In this document: positions 18,987 to 27,300 of the stretch, piece by piece
How the letters are laid out: each line of letters begins with the position of its first letter
How positions within the stretch are numbered: position 1 is the stretch's first letter
Source of the DNA: Nonomuraea muscovyensis
GTDB lineage: Bacteria > Actinomycetota > Actinomycetes > Streptosporangiales > Streptosporangiaceae
Direction: 5' to 3'
DNA: 64,000 nucleotides
Assembly: GCF_014207745.1 (NCBI RefSeq)
Contig: NZ_JACHJB010000005.1
Span: 62,001 to 126,000 of the forward strand
Translations under genes and position numbers: made by a program
The notes under the pieces: model-generated
The model's input: only the letters and a program-made list of their open reading frames with translations
What the model was told of the DNA's origin: nothing
Databases searched by the model: none

Positions 18987-21255
18987 CGGCGCCCTCGCCA
19001 CTGGTCGTGGCGGCGCGGGTGGCGGTCGCCGGGCCTGTCGCCTCCGCGTTCTGCGGGCCTGCCACCCCCTGCGGGCCGGTTCCCCCCGCGCCGTCCGGGC
19101 CGGTCGCGCTCTTCCCGGGCGACGTGTACGAGCACCCGGGTCGACGGCAGACCGTGGAGGCGGGCAGGCCGCGCAGCGGGGCCTGGGCCTTCAGCAGCAT
19201 CTCCGCGTACTCCTCCACCGGGTCCGACCCGAGCACGATGGCCCCGCCGGCGCCGACCGTGAGCGTCCCGTCGCAGGCGACGGCGGTGCGGATGACGATG
19301 TTGAGGTCGGCCGTGCCGTCCAGCCCGAAGAACCCGATGGCGCCCGAGTAGACGCCGCGCGCCCGCCCCTCCAGCCGGTCGATGATCTCCATGGTGCGCA
19401 GCTTCGGCGCCCCCGTCATCGACCCGCCGGGAAAGCAGGCCCGCGCAGCCTGGACGGCGCTGATACCGTCCTGGAGCCGGCCGCGCACCGTGGACACGAG
19501 CTGGTGCACGGTGGCGTACGATTCCACGGCCATGAACCGCGGCACCTCCACGGTCCCGATGGCGCTGATGCGCCCGAGGTCGTTGCGGAGCAGGTCCACG
19601 ATCATGAGGTTCTCGGCGCGGGTCTTGGCCGAGGTCGCCAGCTCGTGCCTGAGACTGGAGTCGCGCAGCGGCTCGGGGGCGCGCGGCGCCGTGCCCTTGA
19701 TGGGCTTGGACTCGGCGACGTGCTCGCGGTCCACCTTGAGGAAGCGCTCGGGGGAGGAGCACAGCACCTCCATCTCGCCCAGGCGCAGGTAGGCGGCGTA
19801 GGGGGCCGGGTTGAGCCGCCGCTGGCGCAGGTAGAGGTCGTGGGCGGAGCCGTCGAACGGGATCTCGGCGGTGTCGGTCAGGCAGATCTCGTAACTCTCG
19901 CCCGCCCGCAGCAGCCGCAGGCACTCCTCGATGTCGGCCAGGTAGCGCTCGCGCGGGCGCACCAGCCACGGCTCGGCGTCGAAGCCGGGGCCGGGGCCGG
20001 GGCGGGGGCCGGGGCCGAAGCAGGAGCAGGAGTCGGGGCCGGGGCCGGAGTCGGAGCTGGGGCCGGGCTCGGGCGGGGGACGCTCGCCCACGCGGCGGCA
20101 GACGCCGGCCGCGTGCGCCACCCAGGCGCGGGCGGCCGCGCGGCTGTCCGGCTCGCCGTCGGTGAGCGCCGCCGCCCACGTGCTGCCGGTCAGGTGGTCC
20201 ACCGCGACGAAGCGCGCCGCCGACATCCACACCGCGTCGGGGAACGGCGAGACGTGCGGCGAGGCGGCGCCGCAGTCGCGCTTCAGCTCGTAGCCGAAGT
20301 AGCCGACGTACCCGCCGTTCAGGTCGAACGGGAGGGCCGGGTCGGACGGCATGGCCCGGGCGCGGACGCGTTCGTCGAGCATGTCGAAGATCGAGGTGAA
20401 GACGGCCGACTCGTGGCCGCCGGAGTCGTGCACGAGCACGCTGTTCGCGCCGGGCCGGCAGGTCAGAACCTCGCCGTGCGGCCCGCCCGCGTCGCCGAGG
20501 AACGAGAACCGGGCCAGCCCTTGCTCGACGCGGCTGCTGTCCAGCCAGAAGGCGTGCTCCCGGTCGCCGAACAGCTCGGCGAAGACCGCCTCGGTGTCGG
20601 CCGCGCCGTACACCTGCTCCACCTCCAGCGACCAGCGCGGCCCGCACGGCACCGGCAGCGCGGCGGCCGGCGAGCCCGCCTCCAGGGCCAGTTCGCGGAA
20701 CGTGCGCAGCAACGTGGGCCCGTGCTCGGTGGAGATGGACTCCGGGTGGAACTGCACCCCCCACCAGGGCATCGTCCGGTGCCGTAACCCCATGACGACC
20801 GAGTCGGCCGTCCACGCGGTGATCTCCAGGTCGCCGGGGGCGGGCGTGGCCACGCACAGGGAGTGGTAGCGCACCGCGTGGAAGCGCTGCGGCAGGTCGC
20901 GGAAGAGGTCGTGGCCGCAGTGGTGGATCTCCTCGACCTGGCCGTGGATCGGCGCCGGCGCGGGCACCACGTCGGCGCCCGACAGCCAGCCCAGCGCCTG
21001 GTGTCCCAGGCAGACGCCGAGCACCGGCAGCCCCGAGTCGCGGATCACGTCGAAGGTGGTCCCGACGTCGCGCTCGACCTGCGGGCGGCCCGGACCGGGG
21101 GAGATGACGAGGGCGTCGAAGCGCCGCAGGTCCACCTCGGCCCAGCCGGGGTCGTCGTTGGTCAGCACGACCGGCTCGGTGCCGTAGGACTCGGCGATGA
21201 GCTGGTAGAGGTTGTAGGTGTAGGAGTCGTGGTTGTCGATGATCAGGGTGCGCAC
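18943..21255 (-). CDS. pabAB: Fused aminodeoxychorismate synthase (PabA-PabB type)
   Basis: A 770-aa fusion. Residues 1-195 are a class I glutamine amidotransferase (GVCLGHQALG with Cys ~82; FHPES His/Glu). Residues ~200-690 are a chorismate-binding domain (GGYVGYFGYELKR, SPERFLKV, FPGGSMTGAPKLRTMEIID). The motif PIKGT carries the lysine typical of 4-amino-4-deoxychorismate synthase; anthranilate and salicylate synthases have PIAGT. It therefore should make aminodeoxychorismate from chorismate and glutamine. No lyase (PabC) is in the window. A Pro/Gly-rich tract interrupts the middle and a ~80-residue disordered tail ends it. GTG at 21255 follows TGAGGAAA. It is the last gene of the leftward operon. 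Confidence 0.9.
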   Translation of the reverse strand: MRTLIIDNHDSYTYNLYQLIAESYGTEPVVLTNDDPGWAEVDLRRFDALVISPGPGRPQVERDVGTTFDVIRDSGLPVLGVCLGHQALGWLSGADVVPAPAPIHGQVEEIHHCGHDLFRDLPQRFHAVRYHSLCVATPAPGDLEITAWTADSVVMGLRHRTMPWWGVQFHPESISTEHGPTLLRTFRELALEAGSPAAALPVPCGPRWSLEVEQVYGAADTEAVFAELFGDREHAFWLDSSRVEQGLARFSFLGDAGGPHGEVLTCRPGANSVLVHDSGGHESAVFTSIFDMLDERVRARAMPSDPALPFDLNGGYVGYFGYELKRDCGAASPHVSPFPDAVWMSAARFVAVDHLTGSTWAAALTDGEPDSRAAARAWVAHAAGVCRRVGERPPPEPGPSSDSGPGPDSCSCFGPGPRPGPGPGFDAEPWLVRPRERYLADIEECLRLLRAGESYEICLTDTAEIPFDGSAHDLYLRQRRLNPAPYAAYLRLGEMEVLCSSPERFLKVDREHVAESKPIKGTAPRAPEPLRDSSLRHELATSAKTRAENLMIVDLLRNDLGRISAIGTVEVPRFMAVESYATVHQLVSTVRGRLQDGISAVQAARACFPGGSMTGAPKLRTMEIIDRLEGRARGVYSGAIGFFGLDGTADLNIVIRTAVACDGTLTVGAGGAIVLGSDPVEEYAEMLLKAQAPLRGLPASTVCRRPGCSYTSPGKSATGPDGAGGTGPQGVAGPQNAEATGPATATRAATTSGEGAVSGGVCPVVTPGRA
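19981..20095 (-). repeat. GGGGCC-type microsatellite inside pabAB
   Basis: G/C-rich short repeats encode a Gly-Pro-Ser-rich linker (SGPGPDSCSCFGPGPRPGPG) between two parts of the chorismate-binding half. It is probably a disordered loop insertion that keeps frame. Confidence 0.8.
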
Positions 21256-21270
21256 GGCGGTTTCCTCACG

Positions 21271-22788
21271 TCAGCGGACTGGTCCGGCTGCCGCGCCGTC
21301 GCGCAGGGCGAAGCGGCGCAGCTTGCCGGTGGGGGTGCGCGGCAGCGCGCGCCGCAGCTCGACACCGCGCGGCACCTTGTACGGGGCCAGCCTGCGGCGG
21401 GCCAGCGCGATCAGCTCGCTCTCCAGCCGCCGCCCGTCGACGCCCGGCGCCGCGGGCACCACGAACGCCCGCAGCTTGCGCGCGCCCCGCTCGTCGGCGA
21501 CCGCCGCGACGGCCACCTCGGCCACCTCGGGATGCTCGGCCAGCACCTTCTCGACCTCCAGCGGCGACATCGTGATGCCGCCCACCATCTCCAGGTCGTC
21601 GCGCCTGCCCCGGTGCACGTACGCCCCCGCCGCGGTGCGTACGGCCAGGTCGCCGGTGCGCAGCCAGCCGCCCGCCAGGGCGCGGGCCGTCTCCTCGGGC
21701 CGGCGCAGGTACTCCGGCAGCACGGACGCGCCGCGCACCCACAGCTCACCCTCGCCCTCGGGGACCGGGCGGCCGTCGTCGCCGCGCAGCTCCAGCTCGT
21801 AGCCGGGCAGCGGGCGGCCGATCGTGCCCGGTTCGTCGCGGGCGGCGGTGTTGGAGCAGAAGGCGTGGCCTACCTCGGTGGAGCCGAGCTGGTCGAGCAC
21901 CGGTGCGCCGAGCAGGTCGCGGGTCTTCGCGCCGAGGGCGGGGTTCAGCGGTTCCCCGGCCGACACTGCGAGCCGTACGGAGGCGAACGCGCCGGGCGCG
22001 CACTCGGCCAGCAGGTTGGCGTAGGCGGACGGGACCGCGTACAGCAGGGTGACGCCGTAGCGCTCGACCGCCTCGGCGACGTCGGCGGGCGTGGGCCGGT
22101 GCGGCAGCAGCACGGCCGACGAGCCGGAGAACAGCGGGAAGACGAGGGCGTTGCCGAACCCGTAGGCGAAGAACATCTTCGACACCGACAGCGTCACGTC
22201 GTCGCGGCGCGCGCCGACGACGCCGACCCCCGCTGCGCGGTGGTAGCGGGCCGGGTCGGCGTGGCGGTGCAGCGCGGCCTTGGGGACCCCGGTGGTGCCC
22301 GAGGTGTACTGCGCGTACAGCGGGGCATCCGGGGAGACGTCCGCGGCCGGGGCGCGGGGGGCGCGTTCGGCGAGGCGCAGCAGCCGCTCGCCGGTCAGGA
22401 CGGGCGACCCGGCGAAGCGCCCGGCGGTGCGGTCCGCGACGTCGTCGCAGGTGACGACGAGCGACGCCGCGCAGTCGGCGGCCATGAAGGCGTGGTCGTC
22501 CGGCGTGAGGCCGGGGTTGACGGGCACGGCGGTGACGCCGAGCCGGGCGGCGGCCAGGAACGCCGCCACCCACGCGATGCCGTCGCCGAGCGCGACGAGC
22601 GTCCGCGTGCCGGGCCGGGCGCCGTGGTCGAGGAGGACGGACGCGGCGCGGGCGGCGAGGTCGTGCACCTCGCCGTGGCTCCAGGTCCGGCCGGGGGTGT
22701 GGAAGGCGGGCAGGTCGCGCCAGCCCTCGCGGGCGGCCAGCTCGTCGAGGTGGCGGGCGAGGTTGCCGGTGGCGGGTGGTTCAGCCAT
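21271..22788 (-). CDS. Benzoate-CoA-ligase-like aryl-CoA ligase
   Basis: A 505-aa ANL adenylating enzyme expected to activate an aromatic acid as the AMP ester and then the CoA thioester. Motifs: A3 YTSGTTGVPKA, the benzoate-CoA-ligase pattern KMFFAYGFGNALVFPLFSG, VPSAYANLLA, A8 GRRDDLEMVGGITMSPLEVE and A10 PRTPTGKLRRF. Context with aminodeoxychorismate synthase and a PaaA-like oxygenase suggests an amino- or hydroxybenzoate substrate, which is inference. ATG at 22788 overlaps the upstream gene's stop by 8 nt. The stop is 15 nt before the pabAB start, so the operon is tight. Confidence 0.85.
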   Translation of the reverse strand: MAEPPATGNLARHLDELAAREGWRDLPAFHTPGRTWSHGEVHDLAARAASVLLDHGARPGTRTLVALGDGIAWVAAFLAAARLGVTAVPVNPGLTPDDHAFMAADCAASLVVTCDDVADRTAGRFAGSPVLTGERLLRLAERAPRAPAADVSPDAPLYAQYTSGTTGVPKAALHRHADPARYHRAAGVGVVGARRDDVTLSVSKMFFAYGFGNALVFPLFSGSSAVLLPHRPTPADVAEAVERYGVTLLYAVPSAYANLLAECAPGAFASVRLAVSAGEPLNPALGAKTRDLLGAPVLDQLGSTEVGHAFCSNTAARDEPGTIGRPLPGYELELRGDDGRPVPEGEGELWVRGASVLPEYLRRPEETARALAGGWLRTGDLAVRTAAGAYVHRGRRDDLEMVGGITMSPLEVEKVLAEHPEVAEVAVAAVADERGARKLRAFVVPAAPGVDGRRLESELIALARRRLAPYKVPRGVELRRALPRTPTGKLRRFALRDGAAAGPVR

Positions 22789-23416
22789 GGCCGGCCCCCG
22801 TGCCGGCCTGCGTGCCGGCCTGCGTGCCGGCCTGCGTGCCGGCCTGCGTGCCGGCCTGCGTGCCGGCCTGCGTGCCGGGACCGGTACGGGCTCCCGTGCG
22901 GGCGGTGGCGACGGGGGCGACGAGGAAGGCGCCGTCCACCGGGCCGACCGGCCACCAGCCCTGCCCGAGCAGGATGGCGAGGAGGTCGTCCCCGTCGCCG
23001 GCCAGCGTGGTCGCGACGAGCGTGCCGACCAGCCACAGGATCGCGCCCGAGGCGGCCCGGGCGTCGGCGTCGTCCGGATCGGCGGGTTCCAGCAGAGGGG
23101 TGGCGAGCAGCATCGCGACGTGCTCGCCGAGTTCGAGGTGGGCGTCCCGGCCGGCGGCCAGCAGGGCGGCGCGGGCGTCGTTGCGGCGCCGCTCCAGGCC
23201 GGCCAGCCAGCGGGGATCGACGCGGTCCATGAGGCAGGCCGGCACCCGTGACAGCGCCCGCACCGGCAGCGCGCCGGCGAGCGCCGGCAGCGCCCCCCGC
23301 GCCGGCTCGCCGACGCGCGTCAGGCCCTTCAGCAGCAGCTCCACGCGTTCGCCGCCGGGGCCGAGGTCGGCGGCCAGGCCGTCGGGGGGAGCGGTCAGCT
23401 CGTAGTGCCGCGCCAT
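22781..23416 (-). CDS. Unknown protein with C-terminal AGTQ repeats
   Basis: A 211-aa protein of no family I recognise. The first ~170 residues are helical, with a hydrophobic segment (ILWLVGTLVATTLAGDG, about residues 125-141) that could cross or touch the membrane, then GWWPVGPVDGAFLVAPV. The last ~35 residues are six copies of the tetrapeptide GTQA. It overlaps the PaaA-like gene upstream by 22 nt and the ligase downstream by 8 nt, which argues that it is a real, translated part of the operon. It may be an accessory or second subunit for the oxygenase, judged only by position. Confidence 0.6.
   Translation of the reverse strand: MARHYELTAPPDGLAADLGPGGERVELLLKGLTRVGEPARGALPALAGALPVRALSRVPACLMDRVDPRWLAGLERRRNDARAALLAAGRDAHLELGEHVAMLLATPLLEPADPDDADARAASGAILWLVGTLVATTLAGDGDDLLAILLGQGWWPVGPVDGAFLVAPVATARTGARTGPGTQAGTQAGTQAGTQAGTQAGTQAGTGAGHG
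22801..22872. repeat. 12-bp tandem repeat, six exact copies
   Basis: The unit TGCCGGCCTGCG repeats six times exactly and encodes the GTQA repeats of the leftward gene. The lack of drift implies recent expansion or active slippage. Confidence 0.95.
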
Positions 23417-24108
23417 CGCGGGTCCACCTCCGGGTAGTCGAGCCCCAGGTCGTCGCAGAGCAGGACGCGGGTGCGCCGGACGAACTCCGCGCGGCACTCG
23501 TCGTTCGTCAGCCGCTTGATCCCCCACTTGCGGAACAGCGCGTTGTTCGGGGAGTCGCCGCGCCCGAAGAACGGCAGCGTCATCGTGATGAGACGGTGCG
23601 CCGCCGCACGCACCTCCTCCCGGGTGGCCGGGTCGGCGGCCAGCCGCCCGGCCGTCGTGGCGCCGAACCGGACGTGGAAGCGCTCCTCCGGCATCAGCGA
23701 CCGGCACAGCCGGCGCAGTGGCAGGTAGGAGCAGTCGCACAGGTCCTCCATCAGCACGATCTCCGCCAGGTCGACGATCGCCTTCGTCATGACGTATTCG
23801 GTCCAGCTCCGCACCTGGTAATCGAACACGGAAAGCGGCGGGCGCGTGTGCGGATCCTCCAGGCCGAGCTGTGCCGCGAGTTTGTTGAATTTCAAATGAT
23901 GGCCGTATTCCTCCATGGCCATGCGGCACGCGAGCCATTTCTCGCGCGGAGTCGGGGCGAGCGAGATGGACGGCTCGTCGAAGACCGCCGCGCCCGCCGC
24001 CTCGTTGCGCACGTGGCTGTTGATGATCTTTCCGACGGCGGTGACGTACTCGTCGCCGAGCGCGCGGGCCTCGTCGGCTCCGGCCACGGTCTGCAGCGTG
24101 CGGGGCAC
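23395..24108 (-). CDS. PaaA/PaaC-like ferritin-fold diiron oxygenase
   Basis: A 237-aa member of the phenylacetate-catabolic protein family, related to phenylacetyl-CoA epoxidase subunits and benzoyl-CoA epoxidase. The ferritin-like iron ligand motifs are visible: an early glutamate in NEAAGAAVF, MEEYGHHLKF (ExxH), a glutamate in VLMEDL and EERFHVRFG (ExxH). An oxidised aryl-CoA thioester is the expected product, with a neighbouring aryl-CoA ligase to make its substrate. No reductase subunit (PaaE) is nearby. GTG at 24108 has GGGAGG four bases before it. It is the first gene of the leftward operon, divergent from the NRPS operon. Confidence 0.8.
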   Translation of the reverse strand: MPRTLQTVAGADEARALGDEYVTAVGKIINSHVRNEAAGAAVFDEPSISLAPTPREKWLACRMAMEEYGHHLKFNKLAAQLGLEDPHTRPPLSVFDYQVRSWTEYVMTKAIVDLAEIVLMEDLCDCSYLPLRRLCRSLMPEERFHVRFGATTAGRLAADPATREEVRAAAHRLITMTLPFFGRGDSPNNALFRKWGIKRLTNDECRAEFVRRTRVLLCDDLGLDYPEVDPRWRGTTS

Positions 24109-24177
24109 TTCGCCTCCCTTTCTCGGCGCTACCGAGGCAAGCTAGGCGGCCTGCCGGACAGGGGCAAGTGCCCGGAT

Positions 24178-24199
24178 GGGCACCTCGAAAGAGGTGCCC
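24178..24199. promoter_or_regulatory. 9-bp hairpin with GAAA tetraloop in divergent leader region
   Basis: GGGCACCTC (24178-24186), loop GAAA, complement at 24191-24199. It lies 70 bp upstream of the oxygenase start and before the NRPS iron box. On the minus strand it would be in the 5' leader of the oxygenase operon if transcription starts near the iron box. Confidence 0.45.
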
Positions 24200-24282
24200 G
24201 CGAGTTCGCCGCCGGTGACCCGAACGGGCCGAACGGGTACGTTTACCGAAGAGCCGCAGAATACGCCGCACCGGTCGAGTAA

Positions 24283-24301
24283 TAAGGTTAGGCAAACTTT
24301 A
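24283..24301. promoter_or_regulatory. Iron box (DmdR/IdeR-type)
   Basis: TAAGGTTAGGCAAACTTTA agrees with the IdeR/DmdR consensus TTAGGTTAGGCTAACCTAA at 15 of 19 positions, including an unbroken eight-base core. It lies 94 bp upstream of the chosen NRPS start and 175 bp upstream of the divergent oxygenase operon. Iron-dependent repression of the metallophore genes is expected. Confidence 0.75.
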
Positions 24302-24394
24302 TCGCCGGATGGGCAGGCGGCCGGGCCGCCGGACCGCCCACGAATTGCCTTTCACATTTGCGGGCCGGTCGCCGGTCGTGTCAGCTTGTTCGAC

Positions 24395-27300
24395 ATGTGG
24401 GAAACGGCGACGTTTCACGATGAGCTGGAGCGCACGGTCACCGGGCTGACCGGCGGCCCCTGCCGTGCCGTGCGGCCCGTCCACGGGCACGGGCCGACGT
24501 TGCTCGTGGAGGCCGGCACGGACGCCTGGCCGGCGGACCGCGTGCGCGCGGCCGTCATCGACGCGCACCGGCAGGTCGTGGAGACCGTGGTGTACGTCGC
24601 TCCCGGGTCGCTGGACGGCCGGTCCGAGGCGGAGCTGGTGACGGCGTACCGGCGCGGCGGGCTGGAGGTCGTCCACACCGACGCGCTGACCCCCGCGGCG
24701 CCGCCGGCGGCCCCCGCGGCCCCCGCCCGCGGGGGAGAGGCGCCCGCTCCGGACGTGCCGGCGTTCACCCTGGAGGAGGTGCGGCGGGCCGCCGCCGCGC
24801 TCGTCGGCCTGCCCGAGCGGGAGCTGGACCCGGACGACGACCTGATCCGCCTCGGCGTCGACTCGATCCGCATCATGCAGCTCGCCAACGACTGGCAGCG
24901 GCAGGGCGTCCGGGTGAAGTTCGCCGACCTGGCCGAGACGCCCACCGTGGCCGCCTGGCACGGGCTGCTCTCGTCCCGCGCCGCGAGCCCCGCCCCCGGT
25001 CCGCTGCCGGCCGTGGACCGCGACGCGCCGTTCGCGCTCACCCCGGTCCAGCACGCCTACTGGTTCGGCCGGCGCGACGGGCAGGTGCTCGGCGGCGTCG
25101 GCTGCCACTTCTACGTCGAGTTCGACGGCTCGGGTGTGGACGCGGCCGCCCTGGAGCGCGCCGTCCACGCCCTGTTCGACCGGCACGAGCTGCTGCGCAC
25201 CCGGTTCACCGACGACGGCGCCCAGCGGATCCTGCCGCGCAGCCCGTGGCGGGGCCTCACCGTGCACGACCTGCGCGACCGCGCGGCCCCGGACGTGGCC
25301 GCGCAGCTGGCCGGGCTGCGGGAGCGGCTGTCGCACCGGCGGCTCGACATCGACCGGGCCGAGGTGCTCGACCTGACCCTGTCGCTGCTGCCGGACGGCG
25401 CCCACCGGCTGCACGTCAACATCGACCTGCTCGTCGCCGACGTCCGCAGCATCCAGATCCTCCTCGACGACCTCGCGGCCCTGTACGCCGCGCCGGACGA
25501 GCCGCTGCTCCCGATCGGCTGTACCTTCCCCGCCTACCTGGCCGAGCGGGATCGCCGCCAGGAGGACGAGCGCGCGGCCGACCGGCGCTACTGGGCGGAG
25601 CGCCTGCCCACCCTCCCCGGCGGGCCCCGGCTGCCGCTCGCCGTCGAGCCGGACCGCCTCGACCGGGTGCGCGTCGTGCGCCGCGACCACCGGCTCGGCC
25701 CCGAGCGGCGCCGCCGCCTGGCCGAACGGGCCCGCGCCCACGGCGTGACCCTGCCGATGGCCCTCGCGACGGCCCTGGCCGAGGTGATCGGGACCTGGAG
25801 CGAGTCGCCCCGGTTCCTGCTGAACATGCCGCTGTTCGACCGGCAGACGCTCCACCCCGACGTGCCGCGCATGGTGGCCGACTTCACCGACCTCATCCTG
25901 CTGGAGGTGGACCTCACCGAGCCGGCGTCGTTCGCCGGGCGGGCCGCCGCCCTGCAGAGCCGGTTCCAGGCCGACGCGGCGCACTCGGCGTACTCCGGGG
26001 TCGAGGTGCTGCGCGACCTCAACCGGGGCGGCCGCGCCGACCAGGTGACGGCTCCCGTGGTGTTCACCAGCGCGTTCGGCATGGGTGACCTGGTCGGGGC
26101 CGAGGTGCAGCGGCACCTGGGCAGGCTCGGCTGGATGCTCTCGCAGACGCCGCAGGTGTGGCTGGACCACCAGGTGGTGGAGGTGGACGGGGGGCTGCTG
26201 TTCAACTGGGACGCGGTGGAGGAGCTGTTCGCGCCGGGCGTGCTCGACGGGATGGCCGGGGCCTTCGCGCGGTTGCTGGACTGGATGGTCGAGCACGACT
26301 GGGACGCCGCGCCGCCGAGCCTGCTGCCGGGCGAGCAGCTCGTCGTGCGGGCCGGGGTGAACGACACGGCTGGTCCGGTGCCGGAGGGGGTGCTGCATGG
26401 GGGGTTCTTCGCGGTGGCGGGGCGTGAGCCGGGGCGGGTGGCGCTGGTCGGCGATGGGGTGTCGGTGTCGTATGGGGAGTTGGCTGGTCGGGCGTTGCGG
26501 GTGGCGGGGTTCCTGCGTGGGCGGGGTGTGGGGCCGGGGGATGCGGTGGGGGTGTCGCTGCCGAAGGGTGTGGATCAGGTGGTGGCGGTGTTGGGGGTGT
26601 TGGCTGCTGGTGGGGTGTATGTGCCGGTGGGGGTTGATCAGCCGGGGGTTCGTCGGGAGCGGATTCTTCGCCGTGCGGGGGTGCGGTTGGTGTTGGAGGG
26701 GGTGTGTGAGGGTGAGCCGTTGTCCGGGCCGGTGGGTGTGCGGCCGGAGCAGGCGGCTTATGTGATCTTCACGTCGGGTTCGACGGGGGAGCCGAAGGGT
26801 GTGGAGGTGTCGCATCGGGCGGCGTTGAACACGGTGGTGGATGTGAATGCGCGGTTCGGGGTGGGTGCGGGGGATCGGGTGCTGGCGGTGTCGGCGTTGG
26901 ACTTCGATCTGTCGGTGTGGGATGTGTTCGGGTTGTTGTCGGTCGGTGGTGGGGTGGTGCTGGTCGGTGAGGAGGAGCGGCGGGAGGCGTATCGGTGGGC
27001 CGAGTTGGTGGCCGAGCATGGGGTGAGCGTGTGGAACACGGTGCCCGCCCTGCTCGACATGCTCCTCACGGCGAGCCCGCCCGGAGCGCTCACCGGCCTG
27101 CGCCTGGCCATGGTCTCCGGCGACTGGGTCGGGCTCGACCTCTCCGGGCGGCTGGCCGAGCACGCGCCCGGCTGTCGCCTGGTCGCCCTCGGCGGCGCGA
27201 CCGAGGCCGCCATCTGGTCCAACTTCTGTTCCGTCCCCGAGAAGGTGCCGGCCGAGTGGGTGTCGGTGCCGTATGGGCGGCCGTTGACGAACCAGTGTTT

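Noticed and set aside
18943..21255. Salicylate or anthranilate synthase call for the chorismate enzyme
   Set aside because: The motif is PIKGT and the amidotransferase domain is at the N-terminus, as in PabA-PabB fusions. Anthranilate and salicylate enzymes have PIAGT.
22801..22872. CRISPR-like array
   Set aside because: The 12-bp units are contiguous, have no spacers and are inside a coding frame.
24120..24160. Second iron box upstream of the oxygenase operon
   Set aside because: Only one half-site (around GCTTGCCTC on the minus strand) resembles the consensus; the other half does not match.
24176..24394. Extending the first NRPS to an upstream ATG at 24176
   Set aside because: That extension would run through the iron box and hairpin and has no recognisable protein content.
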